Origin: an uncultured Prevotellaceae bacterium
GTDB taxonomy: Bacteria > Bacteroidota > Bacteroidia > Bacteroidales > Bacteroidaceae
Direction of reading: 5' to 3'
Length of the DNA stretch: 64,000 nt
Assembly (NCBI GenBank): GCA_902776475.1
Contig: CACYQD010000009.1
Location: 1 to 64,000, forward strand
In this document: positions 40,713 to 50,287 of the stretch, one piece after another
Layout of the letters: every line of letters begins with the position of its first letter
Numbering within the stretch: the first letter of the stretch is position 1
Program-made: the position numbers and the translations under genes
Notes under the pieces: generated by a model
Seen by the model: the letters and a program-made list of their open reading frames with translations, nothing else
Told to the model about the DNA's origin: nothing
The model's database searches: none

Positions 40713-41789
40713 ATGCCCATGAGAAGTTTTTGTCTATCCATCATATTGGCATGCCTGACGCTGACGCTTCCGGCCCAGGTGTCGGTCGAGACGAAGATCG
40801 ACCCTGTCGAGCTGTTCATCGGCGAACAGGCCCATCTCACCCTGAGCGTCACGATGAAAAAGGGACAGCAGGCGCAGTTCCCCGACTACCAGTACACGCA
40901 GCCGCTCACCCCTGGCGTGGAGGTTCTCGAGATGAAGGACGGCGACACGCTGCATCTCGACAACGACATGGTGAAGGTGTCCAGACAATACACCATCACT
41001 TCATTTGACGACACGCTCTATTACCTCCCTCCCATGAAGGTGAAGGTCGATGGCAAGGAGTATGAGAGCAAGAACCTTGCCCTCAAGGTGCTCACCATCG
41101 AGGTGGACACCCTCCATCCCAACCAGTTCTTCCCGCCCAAGGGCGTGCAGAACAACCCCTTCCAGTGGAGCGACTGGAGCTTGCTGTTCTGGCTGAGCGT
41201 GCTCATGGTGCTGCTCACCGCTCTGGTCTATTATCTCTACATCCGGTTGCGTGACAACAAACCCGTCATCTCGCGCATACGCATCATCCGTCATCTGCTG
41301 CCACATCAGAAGGCAATGATGACCATCCAGCGCATCAAGTCTGACAACATCGAGATCTCAGGTGACCAGAAAGAGTTCTACACACGGCTGACCGACACGC
41401 TGCGCACCTACCTCGAGGAGCGCTTCGGCATCCAGGCCATGGAGATGACGAGCGGCGAGATCATCGAGCAGCTCAAGCAGGAGGAGGACCAGACGAAGAT
41501 CGCCGAGTTGCGTGAACTCCTCGAGACTGCCGACCTCGTGAAGTTTGCCAAGCACTCCGCGATGCTCAATGAGCGCGACCGCAACCTGGCCAGCGTGGTG
41601 GAGTTCATCGAGACCACCAAGCGCGAGGACATGCCCACAATCGAGAAAATCCAGCCTCAGCTCACCGACAGCGAGAAGCGCACCAAGCGCTCCCGCATCA
41701 TCCTCATCACCCTCATCACCGTGGGAGGACTCGCCGCCCTTGGCCTTCTGGCCTATGTGTTGTGGCAGGTGTCGCTGCTGCTGATATGA
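40713..41789 (+). CDS. Membrane protein of the bat operon, unnamed
   Basis: The 358-residue protein has a signal peptide (about 22 residues), a beta-rich periplasmic domain to about residue 155, one membrane helix around 'WSLLFWLSVLMVLLTALVYYLYI', a cytoplasmic helical domain of about 130 residues, and a C-terminal helix ('IILITLITVGGLAALGLLAYVLW'). It is found between the DUF58 and BatA genes in Bacteroidetes and its outer domain resembles that of BatD. Its exact role in aerotolerance is unknown. ATG 40719 is an alternative start. Confidence 0.8.
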   Translation: MPMRSFCLSIILACLTLTLPAQVSVETKIDPVELFIGEQAHLTLSVTMKKGQQAQFPDYQYTQPLTPGVEVLEMKDGDTLHLDNDMVKVSRQYTITSFDDTLYYLPPMKVKVDGKEYESKNLALKVLTIEVDTLHPNQFFPPKGVQNNPFQWSDWSLLFWLSVLMVLLTALVYYLYIRLRDNKPVISRIRIIRHLLPHQKAMMTIQRIKSDNIEISGDQKEFYTRLTDTLRTYLEERFGIQAMEMTSGEIIEQLKQEEDQTKIAELRELLETADLVKFAKHSAMLNERDRNLASVVEFIETTKREDMPTIEKIQPQLTDSEKRTKRSRIILITLITVGGLAALGLLAYVLWQVSLLLI

Positions 41790-41814
41790 GAATCTTGTAA
41801 ACCGTAACACGAAA

Positions 41815-42813
41815 ATGGAATTCGCTGACAAAGGATATTTCCTACTGCTGCTGTTGCTCATACCCTATGTGCTGTGGTATTTCCTTTACAGGAAGAAGAC
41901 AGAGCCCACGATGCGCATGAGCGACACCTTCCCTTACCGTTTCGCTCCCAAGAGCTGGAAGGTGAGGCTTCTCCATCTGCCCATGCTGCTCCGCATGCTG
42001 GCTTTCGTCATGCTCGTATGTGCGCTTGCCAGACCGCAGACCCGCAATTCCTGGGGAGAGAAGACGGTGGAGGGCATTGACATCATGCTCTCGATGGATG
42101 TCTCCACCAGTATGTTGGCCGAGGACCTCAAACCCAACCGCCTGGAGGCCGCCAAGGACGTGGCTGCGGAGTTCATCTCCGGCAGGCCCGACGACAATAT
42201 CGGTCTCAACATCTTCGCTGGTGAGGCCTTCACACAATGTCCGATGACCACTGATCACCAGTCGCTTATCAACCTGCTTCTCAACGTGCGGACCGACATC
42301 GCCGCCAAAGGCCTCATCGAGGATGGTACGGCCATCGGCATGGGACTTGCCAACGCTGTCAGCCGCTTGCAAGACAGCAAGGCCAAGAGCAAGGTGGTCA
42401 TCCTGCTGACCGACGGCAGCAACAACCGCGGCGACATCTCGCCGATGACGGCTGCGGCTATCGCCAAGAGCTTCGGCATCCGTGTCTATACCATCGCCGT
42501 GGGCACCAACAAGGTGGCCCGCTATCCCATGATGGTGGGTGGTACCGTGCAGTATGTCAACATGACGGCGGAGATCGACACCAAAACGCTCCGCGACATC
42601 GCTGCCACCACCGACGGCAATTTCTACCGTGCCACCAACAAGGAGGAGCTGAAGAAAATTTACCAGGACATCGACAAATTAGAGAAAACGAAATTCGACG
42701 TGAAGAATTTCAGCAAGCGCTATGAGGCCTACCTGCCTTTCGCCATCGTGGCCGGCCTGGCCTTGCTGTTGGAGATCCTGCTGCGCATCTCCGTCTTCCG
42801 CCGCATACCCTAA
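41815..42813 (+). CDS. batA: BatA, VWA-domain membrane protein
   Basis: BatA is part of the Bacteroides aerotolerance system, in which VWA proteins in the inner membrane face the periplasm. The 332 residues comprise two N-terminal helices, a VWA domain with MIDAS motif 'LSMDVSTSMLAEDLKPNRLEAAK' (read in part), the downstream TDG motif in 'VVILLTDGSNNRGD', and a C-terminal helix. Mutants in B. fragilis bat genes lose oxygen tolerance. The gap to batB is 13 nt. Confidence 0.92.
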   Translation: MEFADKGYFLLLLLLIPYVLWYFLYRKKTEPTMRMSDTFPYRFAPKSWKVRLLHLPMLLRMLAFVMLVCALARPQTRNSWGEKTVEGIDIMLSMDVSTSMLAEDLKPNRLEAAKDVAAEFISGRPDDNIGLNIFAGEAFTQCPMTTDHQSLINLLLNVRTDIAAKGLIEDGTAIGMGLANAVSRLQDSKAKSKVVILLTDGSNNRGDISPMTAAAIAKSFGIRVYTIAVGTNKVARYPMMVGGTVQYVNMTAEIDTKTLRDIAATTDGNFYRATNKEELKKIYQDIDKLEKTKFDVKNFSKRYEAYLPFAIVAGLALLLEILLRISVFRRIP

Positions 42814-42826
42814 AAAAGTGCCAGAT

Positions 42827-43882
42827 ATGTTTAGATTCGAGAATCCCATATTCCTCTATTTCCTGGTCATCATCCCCGTGCTGGTGGCCGTGAGGTTCTT
42901 CTTCGACCGCCGGCGGCTCAAGCGCGTCAAACGGTTCGGCGACCCCGAACTGGTGGGGCAGATGATGGAGGATGTTTCGAAATACAGGCCCAAAGTGAAG
43001 TTCTGGCTGCTCACCGCAGCCCTCACGCTCATCATCATCATGCTCGCAAGGCCCCAGATGGGTACGCGCATCAGCCGTGACAAGCGGCAGGGCATAGAGG
43101 CCATCATCTGTATGGACATCTCCAACTCGATGCTGGCTACTGACGTGGTGCCCTCACGCCTGGCCAAGAGCAAACTGCTCGTCGAGAACATGGTCGATAA
43201 GTTTGTCAACGACAAGGTCGGACTCATCGTCTATGCCGGCGACGCCTTCGTCCAGCTCCCCATCACCAGCGACTATGTGTCGGCCAAGATGTTCATGCAC
43301 AGCATCAACCCGTCGCTCATCGCCTCGCAGGGCACAGACATCGCCGCCGCCATCAACCTGGCCATGCTGAGTTTCACCCCCGACGAGAAGGCCGGCAAGG
43401 TCATCATCGTCATCACCGACGGCGAGGACCATGAGGGCAAGGCTCTCGAGATGGCCAAGGCCGCCAAGGAGAAAGGCATCCGGGTCTTCATCCTCGGTGT
43501 GGGCACGACCAAGGGATCCACCATCCGCATGGCCGACGGTCATTACCTGACCGATAACACCGGTGAGACCGTCATCACACGTCTCAACGAGAATATGTGC
43601 AAGGAGATCGCTTCCGCCGGCAGCGGCACCTATATCCATGTCGACAACACCGGTGAGGCGCAGCGCCGGCTCGATGATGAGATCACCAAGATGCAGAAAG
43701 GCGAGGTGGAGACCATCATCTACAGTGAATATGACGAGCAGTTTCAGGCTGTGGGCATCATCGTCCTCCTTCTGCTGCTCATCGAGACCGTCATCCTGGA
43801 GCGCAAGAATCCGCTCCTGCGCAACGTGAAGCTTTTCAAAAGACGTAACACACCAAAAATGACACAGGCAAATGAGGCTTAA
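42827..43882 (+). CDS. batB: BatB, VWA-domain membrane protein
   Basis: BatB is the second VWA membrane protein of the module (351 residues). It starts MFRFENPIFLYFLVIIPVLV, has a MIDAS motif 'MDISNSMLATDVVPSRL', the 'ITDGEDHEGKALEM' block and a C-terminal helix ('GIIVLLLLLIETVIL'). The longer frame from 42722 overlaps batA and is not used; ATG 42827 gives the membrane N-terminus. It overlaps batC by 11 nt. BatA and BatB are thought to form a complex with BatC. Confidence 0.93.
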   Translation: MFRFENPIFLYFLVIIPVLVAVRFFFDRRRLKRVKRFGDPELVGQMMEDVSKYRPKVKFWLLTAALTLIIIMLARPQMGTRISRDKRQGIEAIICMDISNSMLATDVVPSRLAKSKLLVENMVDKFVNDKVGLIVYAGDAFVQLPITSDYVSAKMFMHSINPSLIASQGTDIAAAINLAMLSFTPDEKAGKVIIVITDGEDHEGKALEMAKAAKEKGIRVFILGVGTTKGSTIRMADGHYLTDNTGETVITRLNENMCKEIASAGSGTYIHVDNTGEAQRRLDDEITKMQKGEVETIIYSEYDEQFQAVGIIVLLLLLIETVILERKNPLLRNVKLFKRRNTPKMTQANEA

Positions 43883-44591
43883 CATCAGATACATATTGAT
43901 GGCCTTCATGGCCATGGCTTTCTCCGTCGCCTCGCAGGCACAGACCGACCGGCAGCATGTCAGGCAGGGCAACAGGCTCTTTAGACAAGGTGCCTACGAC
44001 AAGGCTGAGGTGGAATATATGAAAGCCCTCTCGAAGAACGAGAACAACACCCAAGCCACCTACAACCTTGGTTGTTCGATGATGATGCAGGGGAAGGACT
44101 CGGCAGCCGTCGTGCAGTTTCAGCAGGCCGGCAAGGCGGAGCCCAACAAGATCCGCCGGGCGATGGCATACCACAACATCGGCGTGGTCATGCAGCAGCA
44201 CCAGCAATATGCCCAGGCCATAGAAGCCTATAAGGAGGCCCTTCGCAACAATCCCGCCGACAATGAGACCCGTTATAATCTGGAACTCTGCAAGCGGCAG
44301 CAGAAGCAGAACCAGCAGGACCAGAACAGCGGTGGCGGCGAAGACAAGAAAGACCAGAACAAGGACGATCAGAAGAAGGATCAGAACAAGCAGAACCAGA
44401 AAGACCAGAACAAAGATAAGGACCAGAACCAGAAGGACCAGCAGCAGGATCAGTCCGGCCAGCAGCAGATGAGCAAGGAAAACGCCCAGCGCCTGCTCGA
44501 CGCTGCCATGCAGGAGGAGAAACGCACCCAGGACAGGTTGCAGAAAGCCATGCAGCAGCCCCGGAGGAAAATCCTTCAGAAAAACTGGTGA
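43872..44591 (+). CDS. batC: BatC, exported TPR protein with charged low-complexity tail
   Basis: The 239-residue protein has a signal peptide (MAFMAMAFSVASQAQ), two to three TPR units ('NRLFRQGAYDKAEVEYMKAL', 'YHNIGVVMQQHQQYAQAIEAY') and then, from about residue 150, a long stretch built only of Lys, Asp, Gln and Asn, about 45 residues. TPRs are the usual scaffold for the Bat complex. The low-complexity linker is a common BatC feature and is probably disordered. It overlaps batB by 11 nt and precedes batDE by 21 nt. Confidence 0.92.
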   Translation: MRLNIRYILMAFMAMAFSVASQAQTDRQHVRQGNRLFRQGAYDKAEVEYMKALSKNENNTQATYNLGCSMMMQGKDSAAVVQFQQAGKAEPNKIRRAMAYHNIGVVMQQHQQYAQAIEAYKEALRNNPADNETRYNLELCKRQQKQNQQDQNSGGGEDKKDQNKDDQKKDQNKQNQKDQNKDKDQNQKDQQQDQSGQQQMSKENAQRLLDAAMQEEKRTQDRLQKAMQQPRRKILQKNW

Positions 44592-44612
44592 TACCATAAT
44601 GATGCGAAGAAA

Positions 44613-47177
44613 ATGAGAAGTTATCAGCTTTTATATCTGTTGATGTGGATGGCATGCACCGCCAGTGCCCAGCGCATCGTCGTGCACGCTCCATCGAGAG
44701 TGACGGCGGGCGAGACCTTCCGCCTCGAATATACCATCAACACCAACGACGTGGACGGACGGTTGCAGCTCGGCAACATCCCCGACGCCTTTGAAGTGGT
44801 TTATGGGCCAAGTGTCTCGCAGCAGCAGAGCTACAGCATGGTCAACGGCCATACGAGCAGTTCATCGTCCATCACCTACACCTATATGCTCATGGGCACC
44901 AAGAACGGCACGTTCACCATCCCGGCCGCTCATGTGAGTGTCGGCAACAACACCATCTCGTCAGAGTCGGTGAAGGTGACCGTGGCCGGCAATGCTTCAG
45001 GAGCAGGGTCTTCAGGCACCAAGTTCCATCAGGATGAAGACCGCCATCCGCAGATGAGAAGCGCAGGGTCGCCGATTTCCAACAGCGACCTCTTCATCCG
45101 GGTGAGCGCCAACAAGACGCATGTGCATGAGCAGGAACCTATCCTCCTGACCTACAAGGTTTATACCTTGGTGGAACTCACCCAGCTCAATGGCAAGATG
45201 CCCGACCTCACGGGATTCCATTCCCAGGAAGTGGAACTGCCGCAACAGAAGAGTTTCCATGTCGAGAATGTCAATGGACGCAACTACAAGTGTGTCACCT
45301 GGAGCCAGTATGTGATGTATCCGCAGATGACAGGAAAACTGGAGATACCGAGCATCACGTTCAAGGGCATCGTCGTGCAGGAGAACAGAAACGTGGACCC
45401 GTTTGAGGCTTTCTTCAATGGTGGCTCGGGCTATGTCGAGGTCAACCGCGACATTGTGGCTCCCGGTCTGACCGTGCAGGTCGATTCACTTCCCACACGT
45501 CCCACCAACTTCTCCGGTGGCGTGGGCAAGTTCAATATCTCCGCACAGTTGGAGAAAAACGAGGTGAGGGCCGGCGACCCGCTCAAGCTCAGAGTGGTGG
45601 TAGGCGGCATCGGCAACCTCAAACTCATCAAGCAGCCCGTTGTTGATCTGCCTACCGACTTCGACAAGTATGACCCGGAGGTGACCGATAAGACCAAACT
45701 CACGGCCAATGGCGTAGAGGGCAACATGGTCTATGACTTCATCGCCGTGCCGCGCAATCCCGGCAAATACACCATTCCGGCGGTGGAACTCACTTATTAC
45801 GACACGGGCGCCAATGGCTACCGCACCGTCAAGACCCAGCCCTTCGAACTCACGGTCACTCCTGGCGACGGGACGGGGTCGGTGAGTGATTTCACCGATA
45901 TGAAGGACAAGGACATCCGGCCCATCAAGAAAGGCCGCACCGATATCCACAAGGCTGATGAGTTCTTCTTCGAGTCACCGGCCTATTGGGTGTGGATGAT
46001 TGTGCCTCTGATCATCTTCTTCGCCTTGCTTGCTGTATTCCGGAAACGCGCACTCGACAATGCCGACATCATCAAGATGAAAGCCAAGAATGCCAACAAA
46101 GTGGCGACAAAGCGTCTGCGCACGGCCAACCGCTTGATGCTCAAGGGAGAGAACACCCAGTTCTACGACGAGGTGCTGAAGGCCTTGTGGGGCTATGTGG
46201 GTGACAAGCTCAACATGCCCGAGGAAGCACTCTCTCGCGACAATGTGAGTGAGCGGCTCAGCGCCCAGGGCGTCGGACAGCAGATTGTCGATAAGTTCAT
46301 CGGCGCACTTGATGAATGTGAGTATGAGCGCTATGCTCCCGGCGATGCCAAGGGCAATATGAACAAGACTTTTGAATCGGCTATGACAGCCATCACCGAA
46401 ATCGAGAACGCCATGAAAGGAAAGAAGAACCACAAAGCGGCTTCGATGGTGCTGCTTGCCCTCCTGTTAGTGCCGCTGTCGGCAGGTGCGGTCACCAAGT
46501 CCAATGCCGATGCGGAATATGCCAAGGGCAACTACCAGCAGGCCATCGTCGATTATGAGGAATTGCTCCAGAACGGGGTAAGCGCCGATCTATACTACAA
46601 CCTCGGCAACGCCTACTTCCGCACAGAGAATATCACCAAGGCCATCCTCAACTACGAACGTGCCCACATGCTCTCTCCGGGAGATGAGGACATCCAGTTC
46701 AACCTGCAGTTCGCACGTTCCAAGACCATCGACAAGATCACGCCCCAGTCGGAGATGTTCTTCGTGGGTTGGTATCACTCGCTGGTCAATCTCACCAGCG
46801 TTGACAGATGGGCCTATACAGCCGTGGTCAGCATCATCCTTGTTCTCGTCTTGTTGCTGATGTATCTCTTCGCTGAGAACATCACCCTGCGCAAGATCGG
46901 GTTCTATGGGGCTGTGGCTTCGCTGCTGCTCTTCCTTTTGGCCAATCTGTTCGCCTTCCAGCAGAAACGGATGCTGGAGGACCGTTGCGGAGCCATCGTC
47001 ATGTCGTCATCGGTCAACGTGAGGAAATCGCCTGCCGAGAAGGCCGAGGCAGCCTTCGTGCTCCACGAGGGCACCCGGGTGGATATCACCGACAAGTCGA
47101 TCAAGGGCTGGCGTGAGGTGCGCCTTGCCGACGGCCGCGAGGGATGGGTTGAAGACGGGAAAATCGAGGAAATCTGA
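44613..47177 (+). CDS. BatD-BatE fusion protein
   Basis: The 854-residue protein joins the two last aerotolerance proteins. Residues 1-605 are BatD: signal peptide, several beta-sandwich domains ('RIVVHAPSRVTAGETFRLEY'), a membrane helix at 'WVWMIVPLIIFFALLAVF' and a cytoplasmic helical region. From about residue 608 the sequence is BatE, still starting with a signal-like helix ('KKNHKAASMVLLALLLVPLS'), then TPR units ('YAKGNYQQAIVDYEELLQNG'), two helices and an SH3b domain ('SSSVNVRKSPAEKAEAAFVL'). In Bacteroides batD and batE are separate genes, so this is a fusion, or a lost stop codon. The downstream PAP2 gene follows by 10 nt. Confidence 0.92.
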   Translation: MRSYQLLYLLMWMACTASAQRIVVHAPSRVTAGETFRLEYTINTNDVDGRLQLGNIPDAFEVVYGPSVSQQQSYSMVNGHTSSSSSITYTYMLMGTKNGTFTIPAAHVSVGNNTISSESVKVTVAGNASGAGSSGTKFHQDEDRHPQMRSAGSPISNSDLFIRVSANKTHVHEQEPILLTYKVYTLVELTQLNGKMPDLTGFHSQEVELPQQKSFHVENVNGRNYKCVTWSQYVMYPQMTGKLEIPSITFKGIVVQENRNVDPFEAFFNGGSGYVEVNRDIVAPGLTVQVDSLPTRPTNFSGGVGKFNISAQLEKNEVRAGDPLKLRVVVGGIGNLKLIKQPVVDLPTDFDKYDPEVTDKTKLTANGVEGNMVYDFIAVPRNPGKYTIPAVELTYYDTGANGYRTVKTQPFELTVTPGDGTGSVSDFTDMKDKDIRPIKKGRTDIHKADEFFFESPAYWVWMIVPLIIFFALLAVFRKRALDNADIIKMKAKNANKVATKRLRTANRLMLKGENTQFYDEVLKALWGYVGDKLNMPEEALSRDNVSERLSAQGVGQQIVDKFIGALDECEYERYAPGDAKGNMNKTFESAMTAITEIENAMKGKKNHKAASMVLLALLLVPLSAGAVTKSNADAEYAKGNYQQAIVDYEELLQNGVSADLYYNLGNAYFRTENITKAILNYERAHMLSPGDEDIQFNLQFARSKTIDKITPQSEMFFVGWYHSLVNLTSVDRWAYTAVVSIILVLVLLLMYLFAENITLRKIGFYGAVASLLLFLLANLFAFQQKRMLEDRCGAIVMSSSVNVRKSPAEKAEAAFVLHEGTRVDITDKSIKGWREVRLADGREGWVEDGKIEEI

Positions 47178-47187
47178 CCTGCTGCCC

Positions 47188-47883
47188 ATGGACCTGCAAT
47201 CGGTGATAGAGATAGACCGGCAACTGCTCGGCGTGTTCAACGGCCATCACTCCATGTTTTTCGACACGCTGATGGTCACGCTCACCTCCGGGGTGACGTG
47301 GATACCGCTGTATATTGCCCTGCTCTATCTTGTGGTCAAGAACAATGAGACCATGGCGCAGATTGGTCTGGTCATGGCTTGTTGCGCCCTGTGCTTCCTG
47401 ATCACGGAGTTTGTCACCGAAGGATTGGTGAAACCGGCTGTCGCCCGGCCGAGGCCCGGCAATGATCCGGAATGGATGTATGCCGTGCATGTCGTCAACA
47501 ACCGGCGCGGGCTCGACTACAGTTTCTTCTCTGCCCATGCGTCCAACACGTTCGGCATCGCCATGTTCTTCTGCCTGCTCGTGCGCAACCGGGTGTTCTC
47601 GTGGCTGATGGTCACCTGGTCGCTCGTCAATTGCTATACACGACTTTATCTGGCCATGCATTATCCGTCCGACATCCTTGTGGGACTGGCCTTCGGAGCC
47701 TGCGTGGGCAGTTTGGTCTATGGCCTGTATCGGTTGGTCTTCAAGCAGATTTCTCCCAACCAGCATTACATCTCGTCGCAATACACGTCGTCGGGATACA
47801 GCCTGGCCGATGTCGATGTGGTAGCCTGTGTGCTTGTCCTCACCTATCTCATGGCTATCGTCTTCTCATTGACCATGCATTGA
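47188..47883 (+). CDS. PAP2 family phosphatase
   Basis: The 231-residue membrane protein is a phosphatidic acid phosphatase type 2. Catalytic motifs are K-x6-RP ('VKPAVARPRPGND'), a serine motif read as 'YSFFSAHASNT' (SAH in place of the usual SGH), and the histidine motif 'YTRLYLAMHYPSDIL'. Five or six helices are visible. It may dephosphorylate undecaprenyl diphosphate or lipid phosphates. ATG 47188 is used; the frame from 47113 overlaps the preceding gene. It lies 14 nt before queA. Confidence 0.9.
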   Translation: MDLQSVIEIDRQLLGVFNGHHSMFFDTLMVTLTSGVTWIPLYIALLYLVVKNNETMAQIGLVMACCALCFLITEFVTEGLVKPAVARPRPGNDPEWMYAVHVVNNRRGLDYSFFSAHASNTFGIAMFFCLLVRNRVFSWLMVTWSLVNCYTRLYLAMHYPSDILVGLAFGACVGSLVYGLYRLVFKQISPNQHYISSQYTSSGYSLADVDVVACVLVLTYLMAIVFSLTMH

Positions 47884-47897
47884 AAAAAATCGTTGTT

Positions 47898-49112
47898 ATG
47901 GAAACCAGACAAATCAGGATCAGTGATTATAATTACCCGCTCCCCGATGAGCGGATTGCCAAGTTCCCCCTGCCGGAGCGCGACTCGTCGAAGTTGCTGC
48001 TCTATCGGCATGGAGAGGTGAGCGAGGACGTGTTCCGCTCCTTGCCCGACTATATCCCCGCAGGGTCGGTGATGGTGTTCAACAACACCAAAGTGATCAT
48101 GGCGAGGCTGCATTTCCGCAAAACCACAGGTGCACTGATTGAGGTCTTTCTCCTCGAACCGGTGGCTCCCTCCGACTATCAGGTGATGTTTCTCTCCAAC
48201 CACCGTTGTGAGTGGTGCTGCCTGGTGGGCAACCTCAAGAAATGGAAGGAGGAACCCCTCTCGCGCACTTTCGAGGTCGATGGCAAGACCATCACGCTCA
48301 GAGCCACGAGGGTGGGGGAGATGAGCACGGGACAGCGCGTCATGCTCGAGTGGGACAACCCGGAGGTTACGTTCGCCGAGATTCTCGATGTGGCGGGCGA
48401 ACTACCCATTCCCCCCTATCTGAACCGTGAGTCGCAGGAGAGCGACAAGACGACTTACCAGACGGTCTATTCCAAGGTCAAGGGCAGTGTCGCTGCTCCC
48501 ACCGCAGGCCTGCATTTCACCGAGCGGGTGCTTCGGAGCCTCGATGAGAAAGGCATCCACCGCGAGGAACTCACCTTGCATGTAGGCGCCGGCACCTTCC
48601 GGCCCGTCAAAAGCCAACAGATCGAGGGCCATGAGATGCATTCCGAGCATTTCTGTGTGCAGCGCTCCACCATCCAGCGTCTGTTGGACGGACTGGGACA
48701 TATCGTGGCCGTGGGCACGACGAGCGTGCGCACCCTCGAGAGCCTCTATTATATCGGTGTGCAGATGGCCAATGGCAGGATAGCTGATGGACAGCCTGTC
48801 CATGTCACCCAGTGGGAACCCTATGACAATCCCACGTCACTGCCCGTCGCTGAAGCGCTGGAGGCTGTCCTCCGCTATCTCGACGATCACCATCTCCAGG
48901 CCTTGCATGCTTCCACGCAGATCATTATCGCTCCGGGCTATGACTACAAACTGGTCAACATGCTGGTCACCAACTTCCATCAGCCGCAGAGTACCCTGCT
49001 CCTGTTGGTCAGCGCTTTCCTGCATGGAGACTGGCACCGTGTCTATGACTATGCGCTTGCCCACGATTTCCGTTTCCTGAGCTACGGCGACAGTTCGCTG
49101 CTCATTCCTTGA
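47898..49112 (+). CDS. queA: S-adenosylmethionine:tRNA ribosyltransferase-isomerase QueA
   Basis: QueA adds the ribosyl part of S-adenosylmethionine to preQ1 in tRNA, making epoxyqueuosine. The 404-residue protein shows 'FNYPLPDERIAKFPLPERDS'-type N-terminus, 'MVFNNTKVIMARLHF', 'PTAGLHFTERVL', 'LHVGAGTFRPVK' and 'VAVGTTSVRTLES'. The ATG at 47898 gives the standard N-terminus; the frame upstream to 47472 is out-of-gene sequence overlapping the PAP2 gene. No other queuosine gene is adjacent. It is 20 nt before the Smr-protein gene. Confidence 0.96.
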   Translation: METRQIRISDYNYPLPDERIAKFPLPERDSSKLLLYRHGEVSEDVFRSLPDYIPAGSVMVFNNTKVIMARLHFRKTTGALIEVFLLEPVAPSDYQVMFLSNHRCEWCCLVGNLKKWKEEPLSRTFEVDGKTITLRATRVGEMSTGQRVMLEWDNPEVTFAEILDVAGELPIPPYLNRESQESDKTTYQTVYSKVKGSVAAPTAGLHFTERVLRSLDEKGIHREELTLHVGAGTFRPVKSQQIEGHEMHSEHFCVQRSTIQRLLDGLGHIVAVGTTSVRTLESLYYIGVQMANGRIADGQPVHVTQWEPYDNPTSLPVAEALEAVLRYLDDHHLQALHASTQIIIAPGYDYKLVNMLVTNFHQPQSTLLLLVSAFLHGDWHRVYDYALAHDFRFLSYGDSSLLIP

Positions 49113-49132
49113 ACCCTTAATCACAGCAAACA

Positions 49133-50269
49133 ATGAAAATAGGAGATAAAGTCAGATTTCTCAGCGAGACCGGCGGCGGACGTGTTGCCGGTTTCAAGGG
49201 AAAGAACATCGTCCTCGTCGAGGATGAGGATGGATTTGAGATACCCACGCCCATCAACGAGGTCGTGGTGGTGGAAACCGATGATTACAACATCGCCAAG
49301 GTGCACACATCGGCCGTTCCCGACTTCAAGAAAAGCACAAAGGCACCGCAACCTGTCGAGGTGGAACCCGCCGACAAGGAGATCACCTTCAAGGCTCCCG
49401 TCGAGGAGCGGAAGGGCGGCGATGCGCTCACGGCCTTCTTCGCCTTCGTGCCCATCGATATCAAGTCGATGACTACGACCCGCTTCGAGGCCTATTTCGT
49501 CAATGACAGCAATTACTACATGCGGTTCTCCTACTTCCTGGCTGAGGGCAACAGTTGGCAACTGCAGTTTACGGATGAGGTGGAGCCCAACACCAAACTC
49601 TTCATCGAGGAGTTTGGACATGAGCATCTCAACGACATGGAACATGCCTGCGTGCAGGTGCTGGCTTACAAGCGCGGCAAGGGCTTCCTGCTCAAACCTC
49701 CCGTTGATGTGCAGTTCCGCATCGATCCGGTCAAGTTTTACAAGCTCCATACGTTCCGCGAGAATGATTTCTTCGAGACCCCGGCTTTGCTCTATCCCAT
49801 CATCGAGCACGATGTGCCCACTCGGCCATTGGTGATCGATGCCCAGCAACTCAAGCGCCAACTCTATGGTGACCGTGAACCTGCCCGCAAGACTTCGCAG
49901 GAGAAGGGTCAGCAGGGCAACGACTATGTCCGTCGTTATGAGGGGCAGCAGAGTAGGGGGAAGGCACCGCTCCGTCGTCAGCAGGGCGACATCCTCGTGG
50001 TCGATCTCCATGCCTCCGAGGTCTTGGATACCACCGCCGGCATGTCATCGGCAGACATTCTCAACTACCAGTTGGATGTCTTCCGCCGCACGCTTGACGA
50101 GCACAAGAACGCCAAGGGCAAGAAGATTGTCTTCATCCACGGCAAGGGGGAGGGTGTGCTGCGCCAGGCCCTCATTCAGGAACTGAGATACAAATACAAG
50201 AAATACACCTATCAGGATGCCTCGTTCCAGGAATATGGATACGGAGCGACCCAGGTGACCATCCGATAA
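49133..50269 (+). CDS. DUF2027 protein with C-terminal Smr domain
   Basis: The 378-residue protein has an N-terminal SH3-like part ('MKIGDKVRFLSETGGGRVAGF'), a central DUF2027 beta domain ('FFAFVPIDIKSMTTTRFEAY') of about 140 residues, a basic, glutamine-rich linker, and a C-terminal Smr domain with 'VVDLHASEVLDT' and 'FIHGKGEGVLRQALIQEL'. Smr domains, as in MutS2, can be nucleases acting on branched DNA or on mRNA from stalled ribosomes. The family is typical of Bacteroidetes. Its function is unknown; it lies 20 nt after queA and 18 nt before nadE. Confidence 0.93.
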   Translation: MKIGDKVRFLSETGGGRVAGFKGKNIVLVEDEDGFEIPTPINEVVVVETDDYNIAKVHTSAVPDFKKSTKAPQPVEVEPADKEITFKAPVEERKGGDALTAFFAFVPIDIKSMTTTRFEAYFVNDSNYYMRFSYFLAEGNSWQLQFTDEVEPNTKLFIEEFGHEHLNDMEHACVQVLAYKRGKGFLLKPPVDVQFRIDPVKFYKLHTFRENDFFETPALLYPIIEHDVPTRPLVIDAQQLKRQLYGDREPARKTSQEKGQQGNDYVRRYEGQQSRGKAPLRRQQGDILVVDLHASEVLDTTAGMSSADILNYQLDVFRRTLDEHKNAKGKKIVFIHGKGEGVLRQALIQELRYKYKKYTYQDASFQEYGYGATQVTIR

Positions 50270-50287
50270 CTTTTTAATCCTACAGAC

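Noticed and set aside
47472..47897. N-terminal extension of queA
   Set aside because: It overlaps the PAP2 gene in another frame and is not QueA-like; QueA begins at 47898.
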